NCBI RefSeq assembly: GCF_004379255.2
Contig: NC_056052.1
Coordinates: forward strand, 11,649,708-11,713,707
DNA from: Salvia splendens
Taxonomy: Eukaryota > Streptophyta > Magnoliopsida > Lamiales > Lamiaceae
Direction of reading: 5' to 3'
Length of the DNA stretch: 64,000 nucleotides
Shown here: one piece after another, positions 1 through 9,985 of the stretch
Layout of the letters: every line of letters begins with the position of its first letter
Position numbering within the stretch: the first letter of the stretch is position 1
Translations under genes and position numbers: made by a program
Notes under the pieces: model-generated
Told to the model about the DNA's origin: nothing
The model's input: the letters and a program-made list of their open reading frames with translations, nothing else
Databases searched by the model: none

Positions 1-496
1 CACCCCTGCATCTGTTTTTCTCCCTCTCTAAGGGTGTTCTTGAAATTATGCTGATCCAAAAAACCAATTATTATGCCAATGTCTTCCAAATTGCTCTCTC
101 ATACTGTTGGCTAATTTAATTCCCTATTCAGATATTGTTCCCCTTATCTTCTGTCCTAAGTTGGTAGTTATGTTTTAAGACATATAAATTGATTTATGTG
201 CTCTTGCTCCCATACTATTGGCTATTTAAATTTGCATTCCAGTTTATCGTTCCTCTCACTCTGTCAGCTTCTATCATAACTTGGTACTGCATTTGAGAGA
301 GAGAGAGAGAGAAATAGATTTATGTACTTTTTTTCTTTATTGTGATATAATGGTATGGAAGTGCTTTAGATGTGATTTAGCAATTTAGCACATGACTTCC
401 ATTTTTCAGGAGGTCTGTATGTAATCTTCATCAAAGGTAGTTGTCCTTGCTACTGAAACTAACCGTGATTATCATACTAAATGCTTTACTATGCAG
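1..496 (+). other. intron 1 of the BBX gene (3' part)
   Basis: No reading frame of note is present. The stretch is T-rich and ends in a pyrimidine-rich tract and CAG directly before the coding exon at 497, so it is read as the 3' part of an intron. The first exon of the gene, with the first B-box, would lie outside the window to the left. A short (GA)n run sits near 296-312. Confidence 0.6.
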
Positions 497-1340
497 GAAA
501 CTGTTGGCTATTTCTTTTGCTTAGAGGACCGAGCCCTACTTTGCAGAAAATGTGATGTTGCTATACACTCAGCAAATTCCTTAGTATCAGGGCATCAAAG
601 GTTTTTACTCACAGGAGTTAAGGTAGGCCTTGAGGCTACTGAAGCTCATGCCGAACCATCTCTAGGAAAGGCAAATAATGCTGAGAAAATTTCAGAACCA
701 GAACCTCATTCTCTTCCGAAGAAGGCCTCCCCAGCATCATCACCTGCTCAATATGGTAAAGGCATGCCTGTTCAAGCTAGCGGATGTGGTGATTTTCCAT
801 TATCAAAGCTGTCCTTCTCTGGAGGTTCCGCTGGAAGTATTTCGCAGTGGCAGTTTGATGAATTTCTTGGATATGGTGATTTCACTCAGAGCTACAATTT
901 CATGGATAAGGAGTCATCTAAGGTATATAACACATAGAGCCTCATATCTTCAGAACACATTTGTATTCACTTTACCAGCTTCAAATTTACATAGAGATTC
1001 TGCATCATGTTCAACTTATTTATCGGATAACCTACACAATCATAACCCTTTTATGAACGTATTTTACCAGGCAGACAGTGGGAAGCTTGGAAGTTCAGAT
1101 AGCTCCCAAATTCTACTAACTGCTGATGGTGAGTTAGAGGGTGATGATTGCCTGGGTCAGGTGCCAGACACATATTGGGCAGTGCCACAGATCACTTCTC
1201 CGCCCACATCATCCGGGCTTTACTGGCCTAAAAGTTTTCAGAATCCACCGGAATCTTCTGCGTTTGTGCCTGACATAAGTTCCCCACCCCTGCATAATCT
1301 CCGTCATGCTACCAACTCAAAGCGGAGGAGACACTCTTGA
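497..1340 (+). CDS. B-box zinc-finger transcription regulator, 3' partial (BBX20-25/LZF1 type)
   Basis: Two exons are seen, 497-922 and 1071-1340, joined in phase 0 over a 148-bp GT-AG intron. The N-terminal first B-box is outside the window. The visible protein starts within the second B-box, with the zinc ligands in FFCLEDRALLCRKCD and the downstream H...HQRFLLTGVKVGLE block. It ends in a conserved C-terminal stretch (YWAVPQITSPPTSSGLYWP) and a basic tail KRRRHS. In the family this second box plus C-terminal motif marks the double-B-box group with BBX20-25, nuclear cofactors of HY5/COP1 light signalling. An acidic run followed by VPD (near ELEGDDCLGQVPD) resembles a COP1-binding VP motif; that is inference. 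The closest match I recognise is Arabidopsis BBX22/LZF1. There is no CCT domain, as expected. A likely polyA signal AATAAA is at 1556. Confidence 0.9.
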
Positions 1341-2242
1341 TGTATCCTATGCTGTTCACAGTCAGAGTCTTGGACGACATAGCTCGTCAGGATTAGGATA
1401 GATGGCGTTACACGTTTTATATTTGTTGTGTGATTTGTATTTTATGCGGTTCAGCTGTCGGATGATTAGATACCCTAGAATGTTGTCGATGGCTCAAGGC
1501 AGAGATGATAGAATTTGTATCTTGGATTTATGATTAGCTGAATCAAAGAGTGTATAATAAAGTAGAATAGTAATCTTGTAATTGTTTATGCGAATTTAGA
1601 AAAATGATGGGTTTTGTGCAAATGGAATACTGGCCAGTTTTCTCTCCTGTTCTGTTTTGGAGGAGATTGAATGATATCAGAGTTTTTATGAGGTCAGGTT
1701 TGTGAGCAAGACAATTCGTTTGGAATTAAATAGAGTTTACCTCGCCAAAACTAACCCATTTAAATCCTTTTTTCTCTTTCTCTTAGGGTGTGTTCAGTTT
1801 TTCAGTTATAGCAATTATTTCTTGCAAAGCCCTAGAAATTAACAAGGCCCGCACTGTTTTCTTTAGAAAACCTCAAAAACAATTCTTCCAAAATAGGTGG
1901 TTTTCAATTCTGGACCACTTGCTTGCACCAAGAAATAGAAGCCTAGTTACTCATTTACCCTCCAAACTCCTCCTCTCCTCATCCCTCAAACTCCTCACAT
2001 CTTGGCAGTAGTTTCTCACGGCGGCAGCGGCGGGATGGGAAATCCGATGACGGGAGATGCATACCGGTACAAAGCCGATAGTTTCTGATACCGCGACGGC
2101 GGATTTCTCTGAAGTGCGGGGCAGCCGCTTCGAAACAAAGGGAAATTCGAAACAAGACACCGGAGAAGGCGGCTGCGAGATTGTCTTCACTTATTTTAAC
2201 AGAAACAAAGCGGCTCTAATCTTCGATTTCGGTGAACGTCAG
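1341..2242. other. BBX 3' UTR and spacer
   Basis: 1341 to about 1600 looks like 3' UTR with AATAAA at 1556. From about 1787 a sequence beginning AGGGTGTGTTCAG resembles the generic start of a plant MITE and the inner ends of the inverted repeat at 2243-4239. Short ORFs here have no recognisable product. Confidence 0.5.
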
Positions 2243-4239
2243 GGCCAGAGCGAGGCAAACTCCCTTCAATTTTCGTTTCCCCCATCTGTGCAGAGAAACA
2301 CCCGCGGCGGCAGTGGATCGTACGGTGGCTACAGAGGAGGAGGTTAATTGTTTTTTTTGTTCCGATGCTTGATTTTATAGGAGTATTACTTGTTTTTTTC
2401 GTTTGGGGGAAGGAGGCGGCGGATTGTGTTTCTGGGTGGTGTTGAAATCGGAAGAGATGCATTACATATGAAAAATTTCACCAAAATACAAACCCCCTTC
2501 TTCAATTCAACAAAAAGGGAAGCCACGATTCCTTCCAATTTCAAAACTTTCTCCCTCTTTCTTGATAATTGATAATTGAAATTCAACAGCTATGTTTTGA
2601 AATTATGAAGGTGGGTGTATAAATTGTATCTATATATGGAAATGGGGATTTAGTGTGTGTGAGAGGTGAAGAAGAAGAAGAGATACAATGAGAAGAAGAA
2701 AGGAGCGATGAGTGTGATGAGTTAATGGTGAGACTGAGATGAATATGAGAGCAAAGGCGACCGGCCACCTTCAGAGGTTGGGTCCTAATGCAAGAATTGA
2801 GTTGGGATGTCGATAATGATGATGAGGAGGAAGATAATGGTGAAAGCAGGTGTTGAAATATGTGGAAACAGATGTGGAAACTGCCCTCTGCTGCATGGAC
2901 CAATTCTTGATCGTGATTATTGATTCATCTTCAACAGCAGATTTAGAGATAAGTTGAAGGAGGGTGAGGTTAAAGTGGGCAATTTGTTAAAATAGCAGGG
3001 ATAAAACAGTCTTTGACTTGTTAACAGTGATGTATGAACAGTAATTCGGGTCCTAATCTAGCACTGAAATCTTGAATACTAAACACAGACTTTGCTCACT
3101 CTATCTCAGGTCAACAGTAACTCAAATCTTGGCGGGCCTATATCTTGTAAATAGTGAAACAAGCAAGGTGAACACGCCCTTAAAGAGCACTGCCATTTAT
3201 ACTCTCGGGTCTTAAGATAAATAAAAGATCAAAAAAACTAACCTGGTCACTAGAATTTTAATATTAGGGGTCTAAAATATTTTTAACAGTTAGTGGATTT
3301 TTGTTGTTTTTATAAGTGATTGGGACATATACTCACTATAAGGGCGTGTTCACCTTGCTTGTTTCACTATTTACAAGATATAGGCCCGCCAAGATTTGAG
3401 TTACTGTTGACCTGAGATAGAGTGAGCAAAGTCTGTGTTTAGTATTCAAGATTTCAGTGCTAGATTAGGACCCGAATTACTGTTCACACATCACTGTTAA
3501 CAAGTCAAAGACTGTTTTATCCCTGCTATTTTAACAAATTGCCCACTTTAACCTCACCCTCCTTCAACTCATCTCTAAATATGCTGTTGAAGATGAATCA
3601 ATAATCATGATCAAGAATTGGTCCATGAAGCAGAGGGCAGTTTCCACATCTGTTTCCACATATTTCAACACCTGCTTTCACCATTATCTTCCTCCTCATC
3701 ATCATTATCGATATCCCAACTCAATTCTTGCATTAGGACCCAACCTCTGAAGGCGGCCGGTCACCTTTGCTCTCATATTCATCTCAGTCTCACCATTAAC
3801 TCCTCGCGCTCATCGCTCATTTCTTCTCCTCATTGTATCTCTTCTTCTTCACCTCTCACACACACTAAATCCCCATTTCCATATATAGATACAATTTATA
3901 CACGCACCTTCTTAATTTCAAAACATAGCTGTTGAATTTCAATTATCAATTATCAAGAAAGAGGGAGAAAGTTTTGAAATTGGAACCCATTTTGTTGAAT
4001 TGAAGAAGGGGGTTTGTATTTTGGTGAAAATTTTCATATGTAACCCAGAAACAAAATCCGCCGCCTCCTTCCCCCAAACGAAAAAAACAAGTAATACTCC
4101 TATAAAATCAAGCATCGGAACAAAAAAAAAACAATTAACCTCCTCCTCTGTAGCCACCGTACGATCCACCGCCGCCGCGGGTGCTTCTCTGCACAGATGG
4201 GGGAAACGAAAATTGAAGGGAGTTTGCCTCGCTCTGGCC
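2243..4239. repeat. large imperfect inverted repeat, arms 2243-3180 and 3341-4239
   Basis: The left arm read on the minus strand matches the right arm read on the plus strand along nearly its whole length, with small indels. The arms run from the inner ends GTGAACACGCCCT / AGGGCGTGTTCAC outward to GGCCAGAGCGAGGC / GCCTCGCTCTGGCC. The spacer is about 160 bp. Both inner ends abut TAA. The arms include 5' flanking sequence and the first codons of the ORF at 4197. The paired ORFs of about 105 residues in each arm (2583-2903 minus, 3618-3935 plus) are Ser/His-rich with no known domain and are probably not genes. Transcription through this region would give a long hairpin. Confidence 0.85.
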
Positions 4240-4541
4240 TTAGCCCCGTCGCGGAAGTCGAAGTGGAGCTACATTCCGGTAACGACGGGTCTATGTCAAA
4301 CCCTAATTCTTCGAAGGCTGACCGACGACCTTTGACTGACGTTGATTTTCCCAAAGTAGAGAGGAGGACGAAGATGAGACTCGACCGCTCGGTTTCTCTT
4401 AAGCCGCCACTTCCTCCGAAGGAGAAGGCTGCTGCTTCTTCTTCGAAATCCAATTTGAGTTCGCCAGTTGAAATCCTCAGAGATAAGCCGCCATTTGAAA
4501 TTCTAGTTCCACGCCCTCGAAATCCACTTCGAAAAGTTTAG
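4197..4541 (+). CDS. small unrecognised protein, 114 residues
   Basis: A single uninterrupted frame starts MGETKIEGSLPRSG and ends PRPRNPLRKV. It is basic and rich in Pro/Ser/Lys, with a block RRPLTDVDF and a run PPLPPKEKAAASSSKS, no membrane segment and no signal peptide. The block is loosely reminiscent of short phospho-regulated chromatin proteins, but I cannot assign a family. The first 14 codons are also present in the left arm of the inverted repeat (minus strand, around 2300), where the frame diverges at once. This may be a real small gene, the first exon of a longer one cut off by the LTR at 4843, or a transposon-captured fragment. Confidence 0.4.
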   Translation: MGETKIEGSLPRSGLSPVAEVEVELHSGNDGSMSNPNSSKADRRPLTDVDFPKVERRTKMRLDRSVSLKPPLPPKEKAAASSSKSNLSSPVEILRDKPPFEILVPRPRNPLRKV

Positions 4542-4842
4542 TTTCGAACTGAGCATATGAGTTATTCGTTGCATGTAAAAACTAGGGTTTGCAATAATTG
4601 GAATAGATTGAATTGTGGTCCCATAGAATATGTATGTAAGTGTGGTCCCACCGAATATAGATTGAATTGGTGGTGGGGAAAACAAGTGGATGGTCTGGTT
4701 GTAGGGAAACCAGAAGACAGGGATGAATTTTTTTGTCTTGATATGTGTTGGTCTAATAGGGGTTGTTGTGTATAAATGTTGGACCACTTTATGTTTATAT
4801 TGTTTACTTATGGTTGACACCTTTGCTTACAGATGATACATT

Positions 4843-6308
4843 TGAAGGGGTGGGCAGCGGAAGCATGCGTGCAATATCCGATCACATGAATTTGATCTAT
4901 TTAGCAGATTATTTAGACAAATTCTATTCGCGCAATTTTCACATGTATCATGCTCATAACTTGAATTAAAACATGCTTTAGCATATAAAATCCCTAAAAC
5001 ATGCTTACTACGGAATTAGCCAGTTTACCTCGTAGATTCAATAAAGAATCGATGATGGCTTGCTCCGTCTCCACGTGAAAATCTTCAATACAAGACCTCA
5101 GATCTTCTGACTGGTGTCCCGGACTATACGCTGATATTTGTGTGGGCAAATCTCACCAACGTACTAGGACTCGAATAATGGAAGACAGAAACTGCTCACG
5201 GAGGAAGCTCAAATTTCGAGCTCTCTCTTTCTAGAGGGGGACAAAAATTTTGTGTATTCAAAAGTCTATTTTCTATCTCCTTTATTCTCCTATTTATATA
5301 AGTCACATATTGGGCCCAGTCAGGGATCTAAGGAAGAATTTGGATCAGGCCTCACCCAATTAGCTTTTTACTAATTAAATTGAACCCACAATTTAATATA
5401 AGCTTATATTGAAATATTACAAGCAGCCACTACAGAAGTAATATTGCACTGTCTTTCCAAATCCGAAATTACAAGTATTCCGGGTTTCCTTTATTAGCGT
5501 TCAATTTATTTCCCGTGCTTAAGATAGAAACATCCATTAATTAATTATTGTCTGCTATGGACTTAATTAATTAACATATTTTATTCTCCAAGAGTGGACT
5601 CAGCAAGAAACTCTTATTTATTATTCATAGAGTAATCAAACTCCAACTAGCTAGGTTCCGAATAATAAAACCTCGTTTCGAGCTCCTCTTGTGGATGTTA
5701 TCAAACGAGACTCTCCTCGCGCACGTTTCAACATAATAGCAATCCTAGCACCTCTAGATAATGATCACCACTACCCAATATACCTGGATCGTTGGGTTAC
5801 GAAAAACCCGCACCTTTGGTAAGTCAAAGTAGTGGATACTCAATATCGTATGCTCAATGCTAACGTACATTGATTAAGAAATTAATTATGAAGACCTCAT
5901 CTTTCAGTAGATAGCATAAAGACTCGTCTTGCTGTTAGATCCATTCAGTGCTATACCACACCAACGTCATCTTATTTCAATAAGGTTTAGAAATAATCGG
6001 ACTGACATTGCAACCTTTCGCGATAGGTAGTCTAGGCCTATCTAGGTTGTGAAATTCTTATTTTTCTTTGTTTAGAACTGACCGTGTTACCTTAAATTGG
6101 ACGACGCCCACAACCGGTCTACTAAAACAAAGACTTAGACTTTGTTACGTTTGCTCATACATTTAAATATGCAATAAACAACCATTAAATGTAAAACATA
6201 ACAACATTATGACAAAAATAATCTGTTGCATTTATTGGAAAATAACCATTAGAGTTTTACAGTATGCAATCACTCGAAAGGTGATTTCTAGTATACAAAA
6301 CCCTAACA
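4843..6308 (-). mobile_element. solo LTR of a Ty1-copia element
   Basis: On the minus strand it starts TGTTAGGGTTTTGTATAC at 6308 and ends ...CCCCTTCA at 4843. It is homologous over its whole length to the LTR at 38899-40340. It is flanked by a perfect 5-bp target duplication ACATT (4838-4842 and 6309-6313), which proves that the ends are correct. No internal domain is left, so it arose by LTR-LTR recombination. Length is 1466 bp against 1442 bp for the other copy. Confidence 0.93.
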
Positions 6309-6313
6309 ACATT

Positions 6314-7425
6314 CACTACAAGGATCCACTACAATGGTGTTTGGAGACATTGGAAGGGGGTGGAAAGCGGTATGTAAATGGTGAGTGTGATTACATTCAT
6401 AAATGGATATGGACAAGTGGTCAAAACTGGAGGTTGATGATGCTCTGGAGAAACGGGGGGTAGATGTCAGTGGTTTGGAGTACTTCTACCTGTGGCCAAG
6501 GATGACCTTGGAGAATGGATTGGTGCGGCTGTTTGACAACCAGTCCGCAATTGACATGGCAAATTTAGGAGTCAAATATGGAGTCGTGGATGTTTATGCT
6601 GTTCATGTTGGGGGTATGGTGATTGATGCTCCTGAGGGGCCAGAAATGCCTATGAGTCAGTTAACACCAGAGGAAGTGCAAAATGAAATGGAAGAGGAGA
6701 GATGGGACTACAACGAGAATTTGAGTCCGGTTAGGGTTACATGAACAGGAGCAAGAATGGAAGACGAAGAGTTTGATGATGAGGTGGTGGCCACAAAGAA
6801 GGGAAAAAGAAAGGTTGATGATGTTGAACAGTCTCTACACCCAAATATTGTTCCACCGGACCTTAGAAGACTACCAGGACGGCCTAAGGGATCAAGGATG
6901 AAGTCGGTTCAAGAGCAGGCCGAGATACGCAAAGCCAAAGCAAAGACAACACGATTAGCCTGTCGCATTGTTGAATTCCGAGAGGAGGATGATGGAGGGA
7001 AGAAAATGTCTAAGAAGGGCCTGATGGCAGATTACAGTTGCCGTCTTTGTGGTGAAAAAGGACACAACAAGAGGATATGTCCCCAAGCCACTGGTGCTGC
7101 CGATGCGCCTAATGGTATTTCACTAACATTGACTCTTCTTGAATTCTGAGTTTTTTATTTGTTGTGCTATAATCTGTTCACAAAATTAGTTTGATTCATT
7201 GATTATTGTTTTGTAGAGCTAACTGTGAGAAAGAAGCGGAATCGTGCCGAGAAACAACCAAAGTGCAGTTTGTGCCACCAGCCGGGACACAATAGGGCAC
7301 GTTGTCAAAGTACGATCGCGAACATGCTTCCCGAAGGCGGTGCCTCGTCCTCTAACCCTCTCAACAAGAAACGTGGTTCATCCTCACTCACTCGGAAGAA
7401 GAAAGGAGGGAAGAAAACAAATTGA
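6314..7425 (+). pseudogene. MULE (MuDR-type) transposase remnant: N-terminal domain plus zinc knuckles, catalytic core missing
   Basis: The N-terminal part (from about 6316, then 6403-6741) resembles the PB1-like domain that opens many plant MuDR transposases, e.g. YFYLWPRMTLENGLVRL followed by VVDVYAVHV. The reading frame changes between RYVNGECDYIH (frame of 6209) and the block starting MDMDKW, a frameshift. An in-frame TGA at 6742-6744 separates this from the C-terminal part (from 6757): PPDLRRLPGRPKGSRMKS and a zinc knuckle CRLCGEKGHNKRIC. A GT-AG intron (7115-7216) leads to a second knuckle CSLCHQPGHNRARC. The MULE catalytic domain and SWIM finger, several hundred residues in intact relatives, are absent. 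The solo LTR at 4843-6308 lies directly upstream and may split the 5' part. Confidence 0.7.
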
Positions 7426-7550
7426 TGAAGAAAACAGATTGATTTAGTGTGATCGGTTTTTTGTCATGTAACATATACAATGAATACTTATTGGTTTTCT
7501 TGCCTGTTGCTGGATTGTTAGTTTTTGGATTTGAGTGTTGTTTTATTTTG

Positions 7551-8004
7551 GTATGTGAAGATGCAACCAGCTGCAAGTAACGTAACGTTTGTTTAGGACC
7601 AGTTTGAAGTACTTTATGAATATAAAGGATGGCTTTCGCATGTATATTTTTTGCATAGTTATGCCCCAAATTCCAAACCCAATTTCGAATAAGAACAGGT
7701 TCGAATGCCAAAGAAGAAGAAGCAAGCAAGCTAGCTCAAAAATGCATCGAACTCAAAATACAAAATTCAGACAAAACGGTATGTGAAGATGCAACCAGCT
7801 GCAAGTAACGTAACGTTTGTTTATGACTAGTTTGAAGTACTTTATGAATATGAAGGATGGCTTTCGCATGTATATTTTTTGCATATTTATGCCCCAAATT
7901 CCAAACCCAATTTCGAACAAGAAATGTTCGAATACCAAAGAAGTAGATGCAAGCAAGCTAGCTCGCAAATGCATCGAACTCAAAATACAAAATTCAGACA
8001 AAAC
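7551..8004. repeat. tandem duplication, 228-bp period
   Basis: Copies at 7551-7778 and 7779-8004 both begin GTATGTGAAGATGCAACCAG and differ by a handful of bases. They follow the MULE remnant and hold no gene. Confidence 0.9.
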
Positions 8005-8046
8005 TAGGATTTTCATCAAATTAATTCACCATACAAAATAACCCAA

Positions 8047-8200
8047 CAATAACTACAAAACATAGAGCATATACAACAACATACACTAATTTCTCCAATT
8101 TTGCCTTCATTTATGCTTTAATTCAATAACTACAAAACATAGAGCATATACAACAACATACACTAATTTCTCCAATTTTGCCTTCATTTATGCTTTAATT
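8047..8200. repeat. tandem duplication, 77-bp period
   Basis: Two near-identical copies (8047-8123, 8124-8200) begin CAATAACTACAAAACATAGAG. The second runs into the 3' end of the minus-strand ORF at 8188. Confidence 0.9.
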
Positions 8201-8427
8201 CCGTCCAACATCAACTCTACAGCCTCAATGTTTTCATTAATTTCTGCTAAAACCAACCCTAAATCAGAAGCAACAACTGAGGTTGACGAAGAAGAGGCTT
8301 CGCCTTGATTAAAGTCGCTATTGACGATTCGGAGTGCCACTACCTCCTTACAAAAGCAGCGCAGTGTCCTAAATCGAAGATCGGTCAACCGCCGTTGTCG
8401 CCGGAATTGCCGCTGGAAGTCGACCAA
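8188..8427 (-). CDS. short ORF, possible broken GRF-type zinc-finger protein
   Basis: The 79-residue frame contains CFCKEVVALRIVNSDFNQG, which is weakly like the first half of a plant GRF zinc finger, then jumps to EASSSST and a short helix-forming C-terminus (AEINENIEAVELMLDGIKA). The second half of a GRF finger is not there, suggesting deletion. Such proteins are common near MULEs. The assignment is weak. Confidence 0.25.
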   Translation of the reverse strand: MVDFQRQFRRQRRLTDLRFRTLRCFCKEVVALRIVNSDFNQGEASSSSTSVVASDLGLVLAEINENIEAVELMLDGIKA

Positions 8428-9253
8428 TGCATTTCAAACGGTTTGTCGGTGTGTTGCAGGGATGGGGGAAACCAGACGAAGAATTAGGGTTCTTCGCTGA
8501 TTGTGTGGAGAAGAAAGAGAGTAAGAGTAATACAAGAACAAAATGTTAGTGTTTTTTATTTTTTAATACAATTAATAAATGTTAGTGTTTTTTAAGAAAA
8601 AAAGATAATTGGTGTTTTTTAAGAAAATAATTAGCAAATTATTTAGTCACTAATAATCTAGTTTTTTGTTTAATTTAGTCAAACTTTTGCTAAGTAACGG
8701 TTGACTTGCGTATTTTAACGGAGCCGTCTAAAAAGGACCTAACCGAGAGCGATTTTCGTATGTTATGGACCCGAAAACCTGAAAATGAATGTTATGGACA
8801 AAATTCGTAATTTGATCATATGTTTTGGACCAAAAAGGAGTTGTACTCTTTATAAAAATAAAAAGCAAAAGTTTAAATATTAAATATATTTATAAAGCTC
8901 AAGAAAATGTAGTTAGATATCATCAAGATTCAATTGCCAAGATCCAAGGCCCACTGCCCTAATTTGCGGCCACGGGCTCGGCCTCACCGAGCCGGATGGG
9001 CGGCTATTCCATGACTATTAAAAGTAGTGAATTAAACCATAATTTTTGTACCTTTCACAATTTTCTCATGCACTAAAATTATGATGAAATGTGTACTTTT
9101 ATACCTTTTCTCATTATATCTTCACCACAAAAATTATGATGAAATGTGTACTTTTATACCTTTTCTTATTATATCTTCACCACGTATATAATAATCATCT
9201 AGAAATCGACAATCATAATGTAAAACAATGTTAAATTTGTTAATATTCTGATT
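8428..9253. other. AT-rich spacer, possible MULE end
   Basis: No gene is seen. The segment 8650-8840 (AAAAGGACCTAACCGAGAG, then GTTATGGACCCGAAAACC and TTTTGGACCAAAAAGGAG) resembles terminal sequence of plant MULE-like elements, but I found no inverted partner upstream. A short direct repeat (AAAATTATGATGAAATGTG) occurs at about 9075 and 9128. Confidence 0.35.
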
Positions 9254-9985
9254 CAGTGGCGGACGTAGGTGGAGCATGTGAGGGGCTTAAGCCCCTCCCA
9301 AACCATTTTTTTTCAATAAATTTCTATTGCAAATTTTTTTCAAAATTTTCGAACCTATAGTCAGCCCTTGCCAAGTTAATAGCTTTGATGTCTAAATTAT
9401 TAGAGGTTTAATGGAAAGGAGGGGCTGAAAATATAAATTACACCTCAAAACTTTACAACCATGGAGTTGAGAAGAGGAAGACGATGAATAGTAAGAGCTA
9501 TTAAATGTAAGAATAAAATGGTAAAAGCAGAAAAAGTACTGCCTATTCATACTGCAAGTCTGCACACTATTTGAATAAATAATAATAAAAAGTAATGCAC
9601 TAAACTTACAATAAACTAAATGAATAAAATAATAAAAATTGAAAAGGTACTGCCCTATTCTGACTGCAAGGGTTAGGTTTATGGCAGGTATATTAATTAA
9701 AAAATTAAAATATTTGTCTTTATCTAGCCCTAGTTCATTCACAGCGTTCCACACGGCAGAAAAAAAATCGAAACTTCTCCCACAAATTCCAAAAGAGAAT
9801 TACTTGTCTTCTTTACAACTTTAATTAGTAGAGTAAGGTCAGTTTTTCCTTTTCCTTTGTCATAGTTTACACAATGTGTTAGATACTTTAAATTCATTAT
9901 TCATAACTTTTATTTACATAGTATTTTGTGATGTATTGAACTAATTTGCTAAATTGCTAATACAGAAGAACGTTACTTTAAAAAA

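Noticed and set aside
2583..3935. Mirror-image ORFs of about 105 residues (2583-2903 minus, 3618-3935 plus)
   Set aside because: They are the same stretch in both arms of the inverted repeat, Ser-rich, without domain; duplication, not conservation, keeps them open.
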